Positions 34,815 through 46,629 of a stretch of 64,000 bases of DNA are shown here, piece by piece; within the stretch, counting starts at the first letter, position 1; every line of letters begins with the position of its first letter. The position numbers and the translations under genes are program-made. This DNA is from Viola odorata (lineage: Eukaryota; Streptophyta; Magnoliopsida; Malpighiales; Violaceae), in NCBI GenBank assembly GCA_963691705.1, contig OY829540.1, forward strand, positions 66,202,367 through 66,266,366. Direction: 5' to 3'. The notes under the pieces were generated by a model, which saw nothing but the letters and a program-made list of their open reading frames with translations, made no database searches and was not told where the DNA came from.

Positions 34815-36747
34815 ATGAGATCTTCATTTCCTTGTAGCATTACATTTACAATATGGGCCATGGTTGGTATGATTAACTATGGTGGGATAGAAGGAAGGGA
34901 ATATGCTAAATTGGACGACCAAGATTTGAATAAACCTCCTGCGCCTGTCACTACCTTTCAGGTTCAGAATATTCAGAATTTGTTTCCCCACTTTTTTGTC
35001 ATTCAAGTTAACATTTTTTTAATTAAATTCCGTTCTTTCTTTTTTTCTTGGTCATCAGTATGACAATGGCGACATTGTGGATTGCATTGATATCTACAAG
35101 CAGCCGTCTTTTGATCACCCCTTATTGCGAAATCACACAATCCAGGTAATTATTTTTGATTTAGATGCGAGTTCTAACCTTTACAAACTAAAAAGAAAAT
35201 AAATTATTCATCTGCTGCCACTGCAGATGGAGCCCAGTTCTTGGATGAAAAGGAAACTAGTGGTACTACTACACCAGGTGAAATCATCTGGCAATTCTGG
35301 ATCTAGAGGTGGAAGAATGAAGAGGAGAGGCGGCATGGATTGTCCTTGTCCGAAAGGAACAGTTCCGATCCGGAGAACCACAACCGAGGAGCTCAGGCAA
35401 GCCAAAACTACCAACAAACCCCTACTCCCTTTAAGTGATCAACCCCAACTAGAGCACCACGTACTTCACTACACTTTTCATTAGTTCGTTTCGTTTAAAT
35501 GTTTCATTATCAAAAACCGAAATTTCACCTCCAAATCGGTCGACATGAGCTACCACCCGGTGGAGAATTCTGATTTTGTGTATTAAAATCCGAAATCCTA
35601 ACCGCCCCAATAGCATGGTCGTTCTTAGCTGATTGAACTTATTTGATTGATTGATTGATTAGTATGCGACGGCGGGGACGGATGGAGGGCCGGGTCAGAA
35701 ATTCTATGGTGCCACAGCATTTATAAACGTATACAATCAGACGGTTACACAGAACCAATTCAGTGGAGGTGGGGTGTGGCTCTCCAACATCATCAATGAC
35801 CAACCTAACGGCATTCACTATGGTTGGCAGGTAATTAAGTTTCTCATTGTGCCTCATGAGATCGATAATCAGTTCGATTCGTCGCTGTACCTTTCTCTTT
35901 TTGGTCTCCCTAGTGTCCTCACTGTTTCTTCCGGGATCTTTCAGGTGAATCCTACATTATATGGGGACAGCCAGACCCGAACAGTTGCCATGTGGACTGT
36001 AAATAACTTTAAACTAGTGATCAAAGTCTAGAATAAAATGGTATGTTAATGTTAGTAATTTCTTGCAATGTTAATATTGTAATATTTGTTGGATGCAATT
36101 GCATAGGCTGACAACGAAGGGAAGACAGGATGCTATAATCTTCTTTGCCCTGGTTTTGTCCAAGTTAGCCCTAAGCATCCTCTAGGCGACCCAATCATAC
36201 GCCAATCAGCCTACGGTGGGGAACAGTTCTCGATGGTGGTCCTTATTGTTAAGGTAATTTCATGCCCAAGCATTGTCAGTCTCTTGGTCGAAGGGTAGCC
36301 GAGAGAACGAAAAACCAAAACTGTAATAATGTGGTTTTTGTTATAATGCATGAATAGGACAAGAAGACAGGGAACTGGCTGGTGGTGGAGAATATGGATG
36401 ATGCAGGACAAGTTGTGCTTGGTTACTGGCCAAAGGAGTTATTCACAAGTTTAGCAGAATCGGCTGGGCAAGTGCAGTTTGGAGGTGAGGCGTATAGCCC
36501 TCTGAACGAGCCATTCCCATCAATGGGGAGTGCTCATTTTGAGCCACCAGATTTTCAAAAGACAGGCTATGTTTCTCATATCCAATTTGTTGATTCTGAT
36601 GCCAAACCTTTCGATCCAACCAATGTTCCGATGACCACCTCCGCCGATTGCCCCAACGTTTATGGAGTCCAATATCTGGGTTTCGTTGACGATTCCAGGC
36701 AATTCTCTGCTCAGTTTGGTGGACCTGCAGGTGCAACATCCTGTTAG
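34815..36747 (+). CDS. Neprosin-domain secreted protein (DUF4409 + DUF239)
   Basis: Seven exons: 34815-34961, 35059-35145, 35227-35460, 35663-35830, 35945-35998, 36107-36253 and 36358-36747, all phase 0; 408 residues. A short signal peptide ends near residue 25. The propeptide (neprosin activation domain) includes DIVDCIDIYKQPSFDHPLL, the DCPCPKGTVPIRRTT block typical of this family, and an RGG/MKRR basic stretch. The catalytic domain begins near ATAGTDGGPGQKFYGATAF and runs through SGGGVWLSNI, GCYNLLCPGFVQ, ENMDDAGQVVLGYWP and FGGEAYSP to the C-terminal CPNVYGVQYLG. Neprosin of pitcher plants is a secreted prolyl endopeptidase of the glutamic type. Most plant relatives are uncharacterised and annotated only by DUF numbers. 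Activity here is inferred, not shown. Confidence 0.88.
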
Positions 36748-37405
36748 TTAAGTTGTCCCCTATTTTGTATGCTCAGTTGTAATCTCATTTCAGCACTCCA
36801 AAAAACTATTTTATATGAAATGAATTATTTTAGTATATGATACCAGATCCAGATCCATGTCATGTGAAATATAATAAAATCAGTAAGAAAAGTTCCAACA
36901 AATTGATCCTAAACATCTTGTGAAATGTAAAGGATTTTGTATTTATCGAAGTGAAGCCTGCAGGACATATGAAACTACTTACCAGTACAAACATTACAAC
37001 ACTACAACATGTCTAAGCAATAGGCGGGAGCAAAACGATTTATCGGTTCACGCATTCAAGACTTCATTCATCCATGATCAAGAAAACTTGCCGAATAGCG
37101 CTCAATAACTTAAAGCTGTGATTGATCGATGGCCCTGGTCATAGGACAAACATCCTATGATCCAGACCGTATTGAAGATACAGGTTACAGACCACCAGCA
37201 GAATATTCAAATTTGTTCAAATCCATTTATTGGTCCACAAACTAAATCTTAAAGCGAGTATAACAAGTGTATTCTAGACTTGGACAGTAAACTAATATGT
37301 GACGCTACGTTCACAAAATACATTCACCCCAGGACCACATTCTTGCCATTTTCTTTTAGATTCTCTCCCTGATGTGCAATTCCATATCCACAAAAGCCCA
37401 AAGCA
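36748..37405. other. Intergenic region between convergent neprosin and MSBP genes
   Basis: The two genes converge and the 658 bases between their stop codons hold their 3' UTRs. No gene recognised. Confidence 0.45.
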
Positions 37406-39540
37406 TTACTCCTCCTTGGAGTCACCACCAGAATGAGTTTCCACAGCCGCTTGAGCTGATGGACCATCTTCACCATGCTTCGCAGCCTCACTTTGCAAAG
37501 CTTCTTTTACTTCATCTGAGGAGGCTTCATCAGTTTCTGGAACTGTCTTCTTTATTGTTCCAACCTTTACATACTTGCTCATGAACTTGTACTCCCAATC
37601 CTGCAAGGCTTCCATCTCAGAAGGACCAAGGCCAGAGGTATCCCCAGTTAAATCTATCTCTTCAAAAGACATCTTTGCAAGAGCTCTGCTGGCATCCTTC
37701 CCGGCAAACAATGCATAAGGTCCACCAGGTCCATAAAACATCCTACAGACAAACTAGAGTTTCAGTACAAATCTATATAACAGGGTAAATAAAAGGCTGC
37801 ACTAGAGAAAAGTCCACTAAATCTGATTTCCAATCCTGAGAGGTGAACAAGTTACAAGACTGTCTTTGTAAAGTGCTTATATCAACTAAGATCTCTTGTC
37901 AATTACTACAGTAAAATCAACTGAAAAGGTCGATGTTTTTGATCTTTTACCTTATATGGGTAACACGAGGCCTGAAGTAGTAGTCGTAAATTACAAATTA
38001 AATTCCATAGACCTTAGAGTTCATCATTATAAATTAATAGGTCAAGCAGATGATGGACATTAGAGACTAGCAATATGATATCGATTAAAAATCAATATCA
38101 AGCCACAAAGTATAGCAGTTGTAAGGTACTGATCATATAGAATAACATGAATCTAAAGCAGTTATTCATAGAACACAGATAAATAAGACATTAGGATGAA
38201 TACTGAAGTGGTTGGGGTAGAAAGTGTAACATTGCGACTTTACATGCCACGATTCATATTGTAGGCAATGTTTCCCATGCACTGCCAATGCATTCCACAT
38301 CTAAGTTTGATGATTGATTGGCACTCACAAATTGCCATATCACCTCATTCACATGACATACTATGAAAGAAATTCTACCTGACATACTATGAAAGAAATT
38401 CTACCTTTGTTCATGATTCACTTTGAGGTTCATTTAGAAGTGCATGCGTAATGGGACTATCACATTAGTAACTATACACAAAATAGAAAACTTCTTCCAC
38501 ATTTTAAGCTACAGCTCACTCTTCCAGTGGCAGTAAATGATCTACCATTCACTTGTTCAGCACATGATGGGGTCAATCCCTAACTTCTGATTACAGAAAT
38601 GCAAAATCAACAGCAATCCAAGATACAAAAGCTATGCTAAATCATTGCAATTACAGACCATGTCATCTAGAGATTTTACATTTGAAAAGAAAATGACAGC
38701 CTCGACTCACAGTCTATTCAATATGATGGAAGCTAATCAAACATACATCATTCAATCCCTGTAACTTAATAACAACAATAACAAGTATATCACCATACCA
38801 ACTACCAGTTCATATCAACTTACAAGAAAGATGCACCAAAATGTTAAACACAGTAAAACTTTTAGAAAACATCAAAATGAATCCATTAAATATACAGGAA
38901 CAATCCACAGCAGCATCTGAATTTTTTTCAAAAGTTTAGGAATTGAACCAAGAAAAGCAGCATCTGTTGTCAAATGTCACAAGGGAAAAGGTAGGTAACC
39001 AACGGAACAGAGAGCATCATAAAAGCAGAAAAGGGAAGCAAGCTGAAGACAAAGTCATTTACTTGAATCAAAAGAAAATCTGAAATGAAGAAAAAAAAAA
39101 ACAAAGGAAACACAATTGGATAATCACCATAGAAAGAAAAGCTACAGCACTCGTTGACCACACTCTAAACAAACAAGCCCAAAAAGAAAGGAACCAACTT
39201 TAGACATACCCAGAAGAGAAAAAGTATACCTGCTCTGGGAGACATCGTAGATCTGACCCTTAATAGCCATGAGCAAAGGCTTTTTGGGATCAGAGCCATC
39301 GTACTGTTTGAGGTCCTCTTCAGTGACCTCGCCGAGCTGAACAGGAGGAGGAAGAGGCTGCATCTGCTCCTCAAATCCCCTAGACCTCACCTGATTATGA
39401 TGATCGGAACCCCCAAAAAGGCCCGAAACGACATAGTACAGAGCCAAACCCAAAGCCACAACTGTGAAGAAAGTGGTTGGGGAGAGGCCTGTGTAGGTCG
39501 TGATTGCTTCCTTTAAAGTCTCCCATAGTTGCAAAGCCAT
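37406..39540 (-). CDS. MSBP: Membrane steroid-binding protein (MAPR family, cytochrome b5-like)
   Basis: Two exons, 39540-39230 and 37742-37406, separated by a 1487-base intron; joined product 215 residues. An N-terminal membrane anchor spans about 22-43 (TFFTVVALGLALYYVVSGLF). The cytochrome b5-like fold begins at TEEDLKQYDGSDPKKPLLMA (~74) and continues IKGQIYDVSQSRMFYGPGGPY, then FAGKDASRALAKMSF. The haem-ligand residues of true cytochrome b5 are absent, as in all MAPR proteins. An acidic tail follows (VPETDEASSDEVKEAL to SGGDSKEE). Plant MSBPs are ER and plasma-membrane scaffolds that bind steroids, restrain brassinosteroid signalling and organise monolignol P450s. Arabidopsis MSBP1 (At5g52240) and MSBP2 (At3g48890) are duplicates; this single copy lies at the meeting point of both neighbourhoods, so I do not choose between them. 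Confidence 0.9.
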
Positions 39541-41330
39541 GGCTTTATGTTTATCTTCTTCAGAGTTCAGAAGCAGAGAGAGTAGAGTAGAGAGACCGAG
39601 GTCCGAGAGAGACTACAGAGATATTTATATCACGGGGTTGGGTCCGACCTGAAGATGGTCAATCTGTCACTCCCTTCCCCTGCGTCTGGTCACTGGTGAG
39701 AGAAAAAAAAGTATGCGCCATACCACACCACCCCACCAACCCACACCACAAAAAGAAAAAAAGAAAAACAATTACTCATTTTTTATGTCTTTAAAACTTT
39801 ACGACATTACCTATATAATTTTTTTAAAGATATAATTTTAACATTTTTATTAATTAAAATATTCAGAAAAAGGTAAAAAAATCATAAGAACATGCAAATT
39901 TGAGATAAGGAGAAAGTTTACTTCACTAAAAATATTTTAAAAATAAAAATTATTAAAAAAACTATTAAAAAGAAAAAATTTTAAAAAATGAAAAAAGTAT
40001 ATAAACTATTTTTTTTTTACATATCCTAAATACTAGCACTATATTTGTTACATTTTTAGACAAAATACTATTTTTTACTATTTTATTTAAAAAATTTAAT
40101 TATTATAAAGGTTAAAATTATATTTTTTTAAAATTCCATGATTGTTATTGCAAGCTTTTAAACTATAGGAGTTAAATAATTTTTTTTGTACGTAATTTAT
40201 CCTTCTAAATTAAGAACACTCATACAATTATTAGAGGTTTGTTAAATTTTTTTGTTTAGATTTTGTAAATATTGGAACATAATTATTTTTAAAATTATCT
40301 CCGTTTTAAAACATAAATTTGACAAATTATTTGCTCTAAAGTTTTTTACTTTTTTTTTTTATTTTGAGAAAATTATTTCAAATTTTGTTGTCCTTTTTTT
40401 TTTAAAAAACTTATGATTTCCCCTACTTTGCCCGTTAAATTATGTTAATCGTAAAATTTAAAAAAAATGTCGGCACATAAAGCTGGCTAGTTAATGCATA
40501 TCCTATTTATGAAATAAATCATTAATTCGAGATTATGAATTTAATGTGTGGTATTATTAATTAATAATATAATAATTTTTAATAAAAAATATTTAGGTAA
40601 AACTTAATTTATTAGTTTAGAAGTTTTTATTTTTAACTCTAGGAGAAGAAAATACAATTTCTCCATTAATCATCGACTCATGGGTTATGGAGTAAAATGA
40701 GAGTATTCAATTTTTATTTGTCGCCTAAACATTATCTTTTGAGGTTTAGGCTACTTTGTCCTAAAGTAGGCATTAAAAGCACATATGATTTGTCAAGGAG
40801 GTGGCCAAAATGTTAGGCTCAAGTTAATGAAAGGAACAACTTGGGGTTCCTATTGGTGAGGTGAGGTGTAAGTAGGTAGCCCAATCCCTTAAGGCGCGGG
40901 ATGCTAAGCATTAAAAAACATGTGTGAAGTGTGATTATGGTTTGTTGTTTCTTTACATTACCAGAAACAGGCGCGAGTTTGTGCATCATGCCGGAGCCCG
41001 ACTAGCTATTTACAGGAATATCACTTTGAAGGTGAATTGTTGACTGGGAAGTGACTTGTCCAACTTTAATCAAGGTCTCAAGTTCGAGTTTTAACAATGA
41101 AAAAAACCATACTGGGAGAGTCACCATCCTTAGGAGCCCACGAAATTTAAACGACACAAGTCTCAATTGAGACAACACTCGGCCATTACTATATATCTAG
41201 AGCCTGTTTTTCTTTGTTGATGCAGGCAACCAAGAATGTCTGGGAAATTCGAATTATTCATTTAGACAAAACACTAAGAACAAATATTAATCGTTTTGTT
41301 CACCATATATACATTAAGGTGCGGTACAAA
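39541..41330. other. AT-rich intergenic region left of the assembly gap
   Basis: Very AT-rich (39760-40660) with long T and A runs and no coding content. A segment at about 40735-41170 is more balanced and includes GGTCTCAAGTTCGAGTTTTAAC. This resembles the B-box side of a tRNA-related retroelement, but no element ends were found. Confidence 0.4.
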
Positions 41331-41530
41331 NNNNNNNNNNNNNNNNNNNNNNNNNNNNNNNNNNNNNNNNNNNNNNNNNNNNNNNNNNNNNNNNNNNNNN
41401 NNNNNNNNNNNNNNNNNNNNNNNNNNNNNNNNNNNNNNNNNNNNNNNNNNNNNNNNNNNNNNNNNNNNNNNNNNNNNNNNNNNNNNNNNNNNNNNNNNNN
41501 NNNNNNNNNNNNNNNNNNNNNNNNNNNNNN
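41331..41530. other. Assembly gap, 200 N
   Basis: Exactly 200 undetermined bases, the usual placeholder for a gap of unknown length. It lies 93 bases downstream of the F-box gene's stop codon, so that gene's 3' UTR may be incomplete here. Confidence 0.98.
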
Positions 41531-41622
41531 TACAGTCTAAGAGTACTACAATCAAATAGCACACCATATGTGCCTTCGATTGCCCTTATGGTATTTGTGA
41601 TAAGATCTAAGAATAATCCCCA

Positions 41623-43193
41623 TCAAAGTGCAAGAGAGCTCACCTCATCGACCTTCCATAGCCCTTCTTCATACTTATACCACCGCATTAGCCCCTCGTC
41701 AATTTGTGTCCTTTGACACATGATGCATGACTTTTCCATGCAGGTGATGAATTCCCGCAATCGCGCAGCCTTCTCCAGGATAGTCTCATCAAGCTGCCTG
41801 ATGACTCTTTTTAGTGCAGGTGGGGGCAGGGTTTCATATAGATGGCAATGCGATATGTTGAGCACTTGTAGACCTTGCAAACCATCCAATATGGCAATCA
41901 AAGTGTCCCTGTTTAAGGATGAGCAACGGAGGCTCAAAACCCTTAATGTTGGGAGAGACGTGACTAGTGTTGATGCAAAAAACATGTCAAAAGCACCCAT
42001 GACCTTGAGTTCACTGAAGTTCCGGCAATTGTTAGCAATTTCCACAATAAGGTAAGGGGATTCGCTATGCTAGGCATGGTAAGCGATTCAAGATCTTTCC
42101 ATGAACGAATTGCTTTGCACATTCCAACCTTTTTTAATTTATTCCATGCAGGCATAACTAGTCTTTTAAGACGCGGAGTCCTGGAAGATGGACAATTTGC
42201 AGGTTAGATATTGTTATGCATATACGAGGGGGGAGGCGGGGTGTTAAAAAGAAAAGTACAGACTACAGAACAAAACGTTGATTATATTTCCCAGCTACCA
42301 AGCAAAAAGTTTCAGCTGCACTAGAGGCTATTAGCAAACAGCAAAAAGATTAATCTGTTTTTTCTAGGATAGGGGGAAAAAGAGAAAGAAAAGATGAGTT
42401 CATCATAATTACGTGAGGGAAGAGATGGATAACGCCATCTCGATTTTGAATTAGCACATGACCTAGATGTGGGTTCTGCTAAAAGGTAAAGAGTATCAAG
42501 CTGAAACGCAATACAGTACTCTTAAATGAGCAACAACTATAGTATTATATACCAATGAACAAATATAGTGACACTCCATCCAGCCAATTTACAGAATTAA
42601 CTCCACCATTGTCTTAGAACAATCACTCCCCTCCAAACCGCCGACATGTGAGAACTCACCAAACTGCAATTGGTAAATTTATCAAACAGGGCTTTGTCTA
42701 GGAACAAGTCTAGCATCAATATATGAAGTTGCACTGACCAAGTTTTAATGTGAAGCAGACAGAGGATAAAACAAACAGCATCAGCAAGTTCATAGTCAAT
42801 AAATAAAAGGTCCAGAAGAAAAAAAGGTTACCTTTCAGCAGTGTAAGTCAACTGATCGTCATAGACATAGCAATTGAAGTGGAAGAATAGGGAGGTGATG
42901 GCTCCCTTGCTGAGATTGAGAGAGATTTTCAAGACACGAGTGAGGGCCTCATTGGACCTGGCATTTACATAAACATATGGCTCCAATGGGATTTTGATGA
43001 AATTGGATTTCATCATAGACAAATCAAGGGTTTTCCATAGCAGGGGATCGCAGAGAGCTAAGCGCCATGCGCTGCAGACATGAGCAATGCCAGATGTCAA
43101 TTCCAAGATATCACATGACTGAAATATCTTCACCAGAATGTCCATGTCCAGATCCTCCCATCTCTTCACAACCAACTCGCCTTCATCTTCCAT
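41623..43193 (-). CDS. F-box/LRR-repeat protein (At3g48880-like), one-base frameshift
   Basis: Two exons: 43193-42832 and 42180-41623, intron 651 bases. The N-terminus has the F-box (RWEDLDMDILVKIFQSCDI, then CSAWRLALCDPLLWKTLDLS). LRR-type segments follow: KIPLEPYVYV, LTRVLKISLNLS, then exon 2 TPRLKRLVMPAWNKLKKVG and MPSIANP. After ATGCCTAGCATAGCGAAT the frame must shift by one base to continue with YLIVEIANNCRNFSELKVMG, LRVLSLRCSSLNRDTLI and the conserved tail SCIMCQRTQIDEGLMRWYKYEE to VDEVSSLAL. The shift lies in a run of four G on the plus strand (42056-42059), where a fifth would restore a 306-residue protein with Asn-Pro-Pro-Tyr, as in Arabidopsis. Everything else is intact, so a base-calling error is as likely as a real mutation. 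F-box proteins act as SCF ubiquitin-ligase receptors; the target is unknown. Confidence 0.8.
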
Positions 43194-43196
43194 CAC

Positions 43197-43795
43197 ACAG
43201 GCACCACCACTATTTCAACTTTTCTTTTCAACACATCCTCCTATAACACAACCCCTGCATCCACGCATCAATTAGTAGCACAGCCTGAAAAAGAACAGAG
43301 AGTTGCAAAATTAATCAATTCAATCAACAGGTAAGAGAAAGAAGTCACAGATCTGGGGAGGAATAGGAAGAGATATGAGATGCGAGATGCGAGATGCGAG
43401 GTGCGAGTGGAAATGGTGCTTACCTTCATCATAACTCGATTGCAGAATCCGTTACTCGGATGAAGGAGAGAGAGCGAGCGAAGCGTAAGTGCCACCGTGG
43501 AGTGTGGGAAGAGAGGGGGGAGGGAATGATTCGGTTGAATAGTAGGAGGCCTCCATTCCATCCACTTGATCCTGACGTCATTTTATATATCCAAACTCAA
43601 TTTGTATTTGTTTGACTTGGACCACCGATTATTTATTTATTTTTATTTTTTCCATTTTTCATAATATTTTAAAAAGATTTAAATTTAAACTCCAATCCAA
43701 CTCTTTTCATTTTCTTTTCTTGAAGAAAAAAACTCTATTGATAGATATTTAATAAAATAACCGTAAAGAACACGGAACACTATTAATAACTCGAA
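43197..43795. promoter_or_regulatory. Upstream region of the F-box gene
   Basis: About 600 bases between the F-box ATG and the SEND1 remnant. There is a GA-rich, probably transcribed leader at 43330-43560 with a short GAGATGCGAGATGCGAG repeat at about 43377, then AT-rich DNA. A leader intron is possible (AG|GT-like sites near 43420 and 43287). No trace of an XPG nuclease domain is seen here on the plus strand. Confidence 0.4.
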
Positions 43796-46442
43796 ATGGA
43801 AGATATAGAGAGAAAACTTGGGTTTGCCAGATTGTTAAAACATTTGCAGAGAAGGGTGTCAGAAGGACTACCCATTGTGAGGAAGACAAAAAGTTCAAAG
43901 AAACAGATGCAAATTCGGAAGGATTCTGAAATTGACACTAATGGTAATGAATACCATCATGATCTTCTCATGGTTCCAATTTCAGTACACAAATGTCATG
44001 TTCAATCAAGACATGAACTGAGCACTGAAACAGTTAATCAAATTCTTATTGGTGAATGATATCTATACCAGAAACAAAGCTCTGTTAAGATGACCTTATC
44101 TGAATTTTAATACTTTGATATTAACCGGGATTGATCATATGGATTATCTTTTTAGCTAGCATTACACATGAGCAGATTCTATCACATTAAGGATTGTATG
44201 ATCATTTATTTGTAGACACTATCAGATCCAAATAGTTTGGTTTCATTTATTTAAAGCCCTAGTGTCACTCAGCAGATTCAGATAAAGTCTTCAGGTAGAA
44301 ATACTTTTAATGACTCCTCCTTTTTCTTTTCTTTTTTCCTTCCAATTTATACTATATCTTAAGTTTATGTAATTTTTTTTGCATCTAAAGAAGAGATTCT
44401 CTTCGCATAAATATGGAATCATCCTTGATCTAGATCCTTCACTTGTGGTTTTGGTGCATGAATGAAAATTTTGCAGATTATCCTATGCTTAGTTGGTTCT
44501 TGGGCTTCTCAAGCAGTCCCTTGTACTTGCATCTTACTTGTTAGCTATTTTATGTAATTCACAGCATCCATTTCAACGTACCGAACTTCAGCAGATATGT
44601 GCTCAGTTCTTTGGCTGGTCCCCTGAGAAAACAGGTTCTTCGTTTTTCTCCTTTACTGACAAATCGCAGACATTTATGAAGCAAATCCTTCTAGTTAGAA
44701 AGTGATGTTTGTTTAGTAGAGATCCACTTCTTATTCAAGTTTCACTCCCCTACTCCTCACCCTCAGCCCATATTTGGCCGAGCAAACATGTTTATAGCCT
44801 TCTTGATTATGTGATAACCTTTTCCACCATGAGCAGATGAGTATATTCTTCCAAAAGTTGCGGAACGAGATTTACGAAGATTTGCCAATTTGCGTTCAAT
44901 TTCAGCAGGTGTAGGAGTGTTCTCTAATAGGATTAACTAATCATTGATCCTTCTTGGTTGGCTTATTGGTTTTGTACTTGTAAATGATCCTTTTCTTAAG
45001 AAAAAAAAATCATTTTTAGCCAATCATGTCAGGCAATGGTTCCATGTTAGAGGGTTGCAGCACCAAAAGAGCTTTTTTGTTTTTCATTGTGGTTCCAAAT
45101 GTGAAAGTCATGCATCTACTAAGAGAAGCAGTTGATTTATACGAAGCACCCTATATAATAGACTGACATCGTACTCTTATTTGAGTAAATGGATCATAAT
45201 TGGCCGAATTATTTGAGTATGTTATTTGTACAATTTTTCTTATCTTTTATTTTGGGGTTGAATGTATATTGTCAGTTATCTCAACTAGCAAAACCTTCGT
45301 CATTGCAGATGCCAGTTAAGTGCCCTGTATCTGAAATTGTTAAATCGAGAAAAGTCCAGGGAAGGGAGTGCTTTGAGGTGCCGTGGGAAGGATTTGATGG
45401 ACTCGAAACCTCAGTAGTTCCAGCAGTTCTAGTGGAGAGGTAACTGCATTGTTTTCATTCATTTTGTATAGGTGATGCCAATTATTCCCATGGGTCGAAT
45501 TATCAGGTGCATGACCTGTTTAGGATTTGTGGTACTTGATATTTCAATCCAAGGTTGTTTTTACTCTTAGTTTGACCTGGACTTATATGTTGGGAGAAAA
45601 ATGACTTAGAGAGTTTTTCTTTTTCTTTTTTCCTGCAAATAATGCATCAATAATGAGATATTCATAAAATTTCTGCACAATGCAGGAGCTCTGACTAATG
45701 AAAATAAAATCTGTCTTGCTCATATTTCTAACCTAGTCAAAACTCCTAGGTGCTAACTTCTAACCTTAGTTTTATCTGTTTGATACATACTCTTCCTACT
45801 CTCTGTAATATTTTGTACAATTTCTCTATTTTAACAGTCCAGTGTCATTCACATTCTTTTCTTCTCCCCTCCAGTGCTTGTCCTGAGAAGATTGCAGAAT
45901 TTGAGGAGAAAAGGGCTCTGGGTAAGAAACAAAACAATCGGAAACAAAAACCTAAAAAATCCAAAAACAGGTCTATGGCTGAACTTGATTTGAAGCTTCA
46001 AAATTTGTTGCTTGAGAGTGATCATGTTCGTAACATCACCTTCCCTTCAAGAACTGTGGTATTAGAAGACAGGATCACGACAACAGTGGTAGATTTTACG
46101 AAGTAAGAGCCTTTCTACGCTGAGTCAAAAAGCAACAATGGTCTAAATGATGCCATATCCTGTTATCATCCAGTCACAAGCATGGCTAAACACGAGGTCA
46201 TTGATCTCTCAAGCCCGTCTCCTATAGCGCGATCTTGTACTGTTACCAGATTTCAGCGCGTGAATAATCAGCATGTCCATGTGGTAGATTTGAGTGGATC
46301 AGAAAACGAAGCGTCACCTGAACACATGAGGAAAGCAAAAGATCTGAGATTATTTCTTGCAAACATTAAGGATGACATTTTGTTATTGTACTTGGTGTTA
46401 GTAACAACATTGGAATCATTTCCTTCCAGTTTCTACGGGTAG
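43796..46442 (+). pseudogene. SEND1: 5'-truncated SEND1/GEN2-like structure-specific endonuclease (C-terminal half only)
   Basis: Coding blocks in order: ~43796-44057 (KLGFARLLKHLQRRVSEGLPIVRKT), 44565-44634 (HPFQRTELQQICAQFFGWSP), 44837-44908 (DEYILPKVAERDLRRFANLR), 45289-45439 (MPVKCPVSEIVKSRKVQG, ECFEVPWEGFDGLETSVVP), 45875-46102 (SACPEKIAEFEEKRALGKKQ and a lysine-rich stretch) and 46181-46442 (HEVIDLSSPSP, VDLSGSENEASPEHMRKA). Most neighbouring blocks join in phase at GT-AG sites. They correspond to the region after the nuclease core and the chromodomain-like C-terminus of the rice and Arabidopsis SEND1 Holliday-junction resolvase. The catalytic XPG-N and XPG-I domains that should precede the first block are missing: the F-box gene's upstream region lies there instead. 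A catalytically dead protein or a relic is therefore expected. Neighbourhood fits At3g48900. Exon limits are approximate. Confidence 0.65.
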
Positions 46443-46629
46443 TAATGAATTCTTACATCTGAATCACATGTAGTCTACTAATATGTTTGCATGGGTAGTA
46501 ACGAAAATGAATTAAACAACACTTTTTTTCCTTCCTTTGTAGAATTAAAGAAATAGTTTTTCACAGCAATAACATAAACGGGAGAGAGAATGAGAAAGGA
46601 ACGAACAAAGATATATATGGGATGGAAAA
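46443..46629. other. Short spacer between SEND1 and MSH3 relics
   Basis: The two broken DNA-repair genes meet tail to tail with 187 bases between their last stop codons. This is also where homology passes from an At3g48880-48900-like block to an At4g25540-25570-like block. Confidence 0.5.

Noticed and set aside
37743..39229. A second gene inside the long MSBP intron
   Set aside because: No open frame of interest and good splice sites at both ends; ordinary intron.
40735..41215. Possible tRNA gene or SINE near the gap
   Set aside because: Only a B-box-like word is visible; no cloverleaf, A box or element ends could be found.
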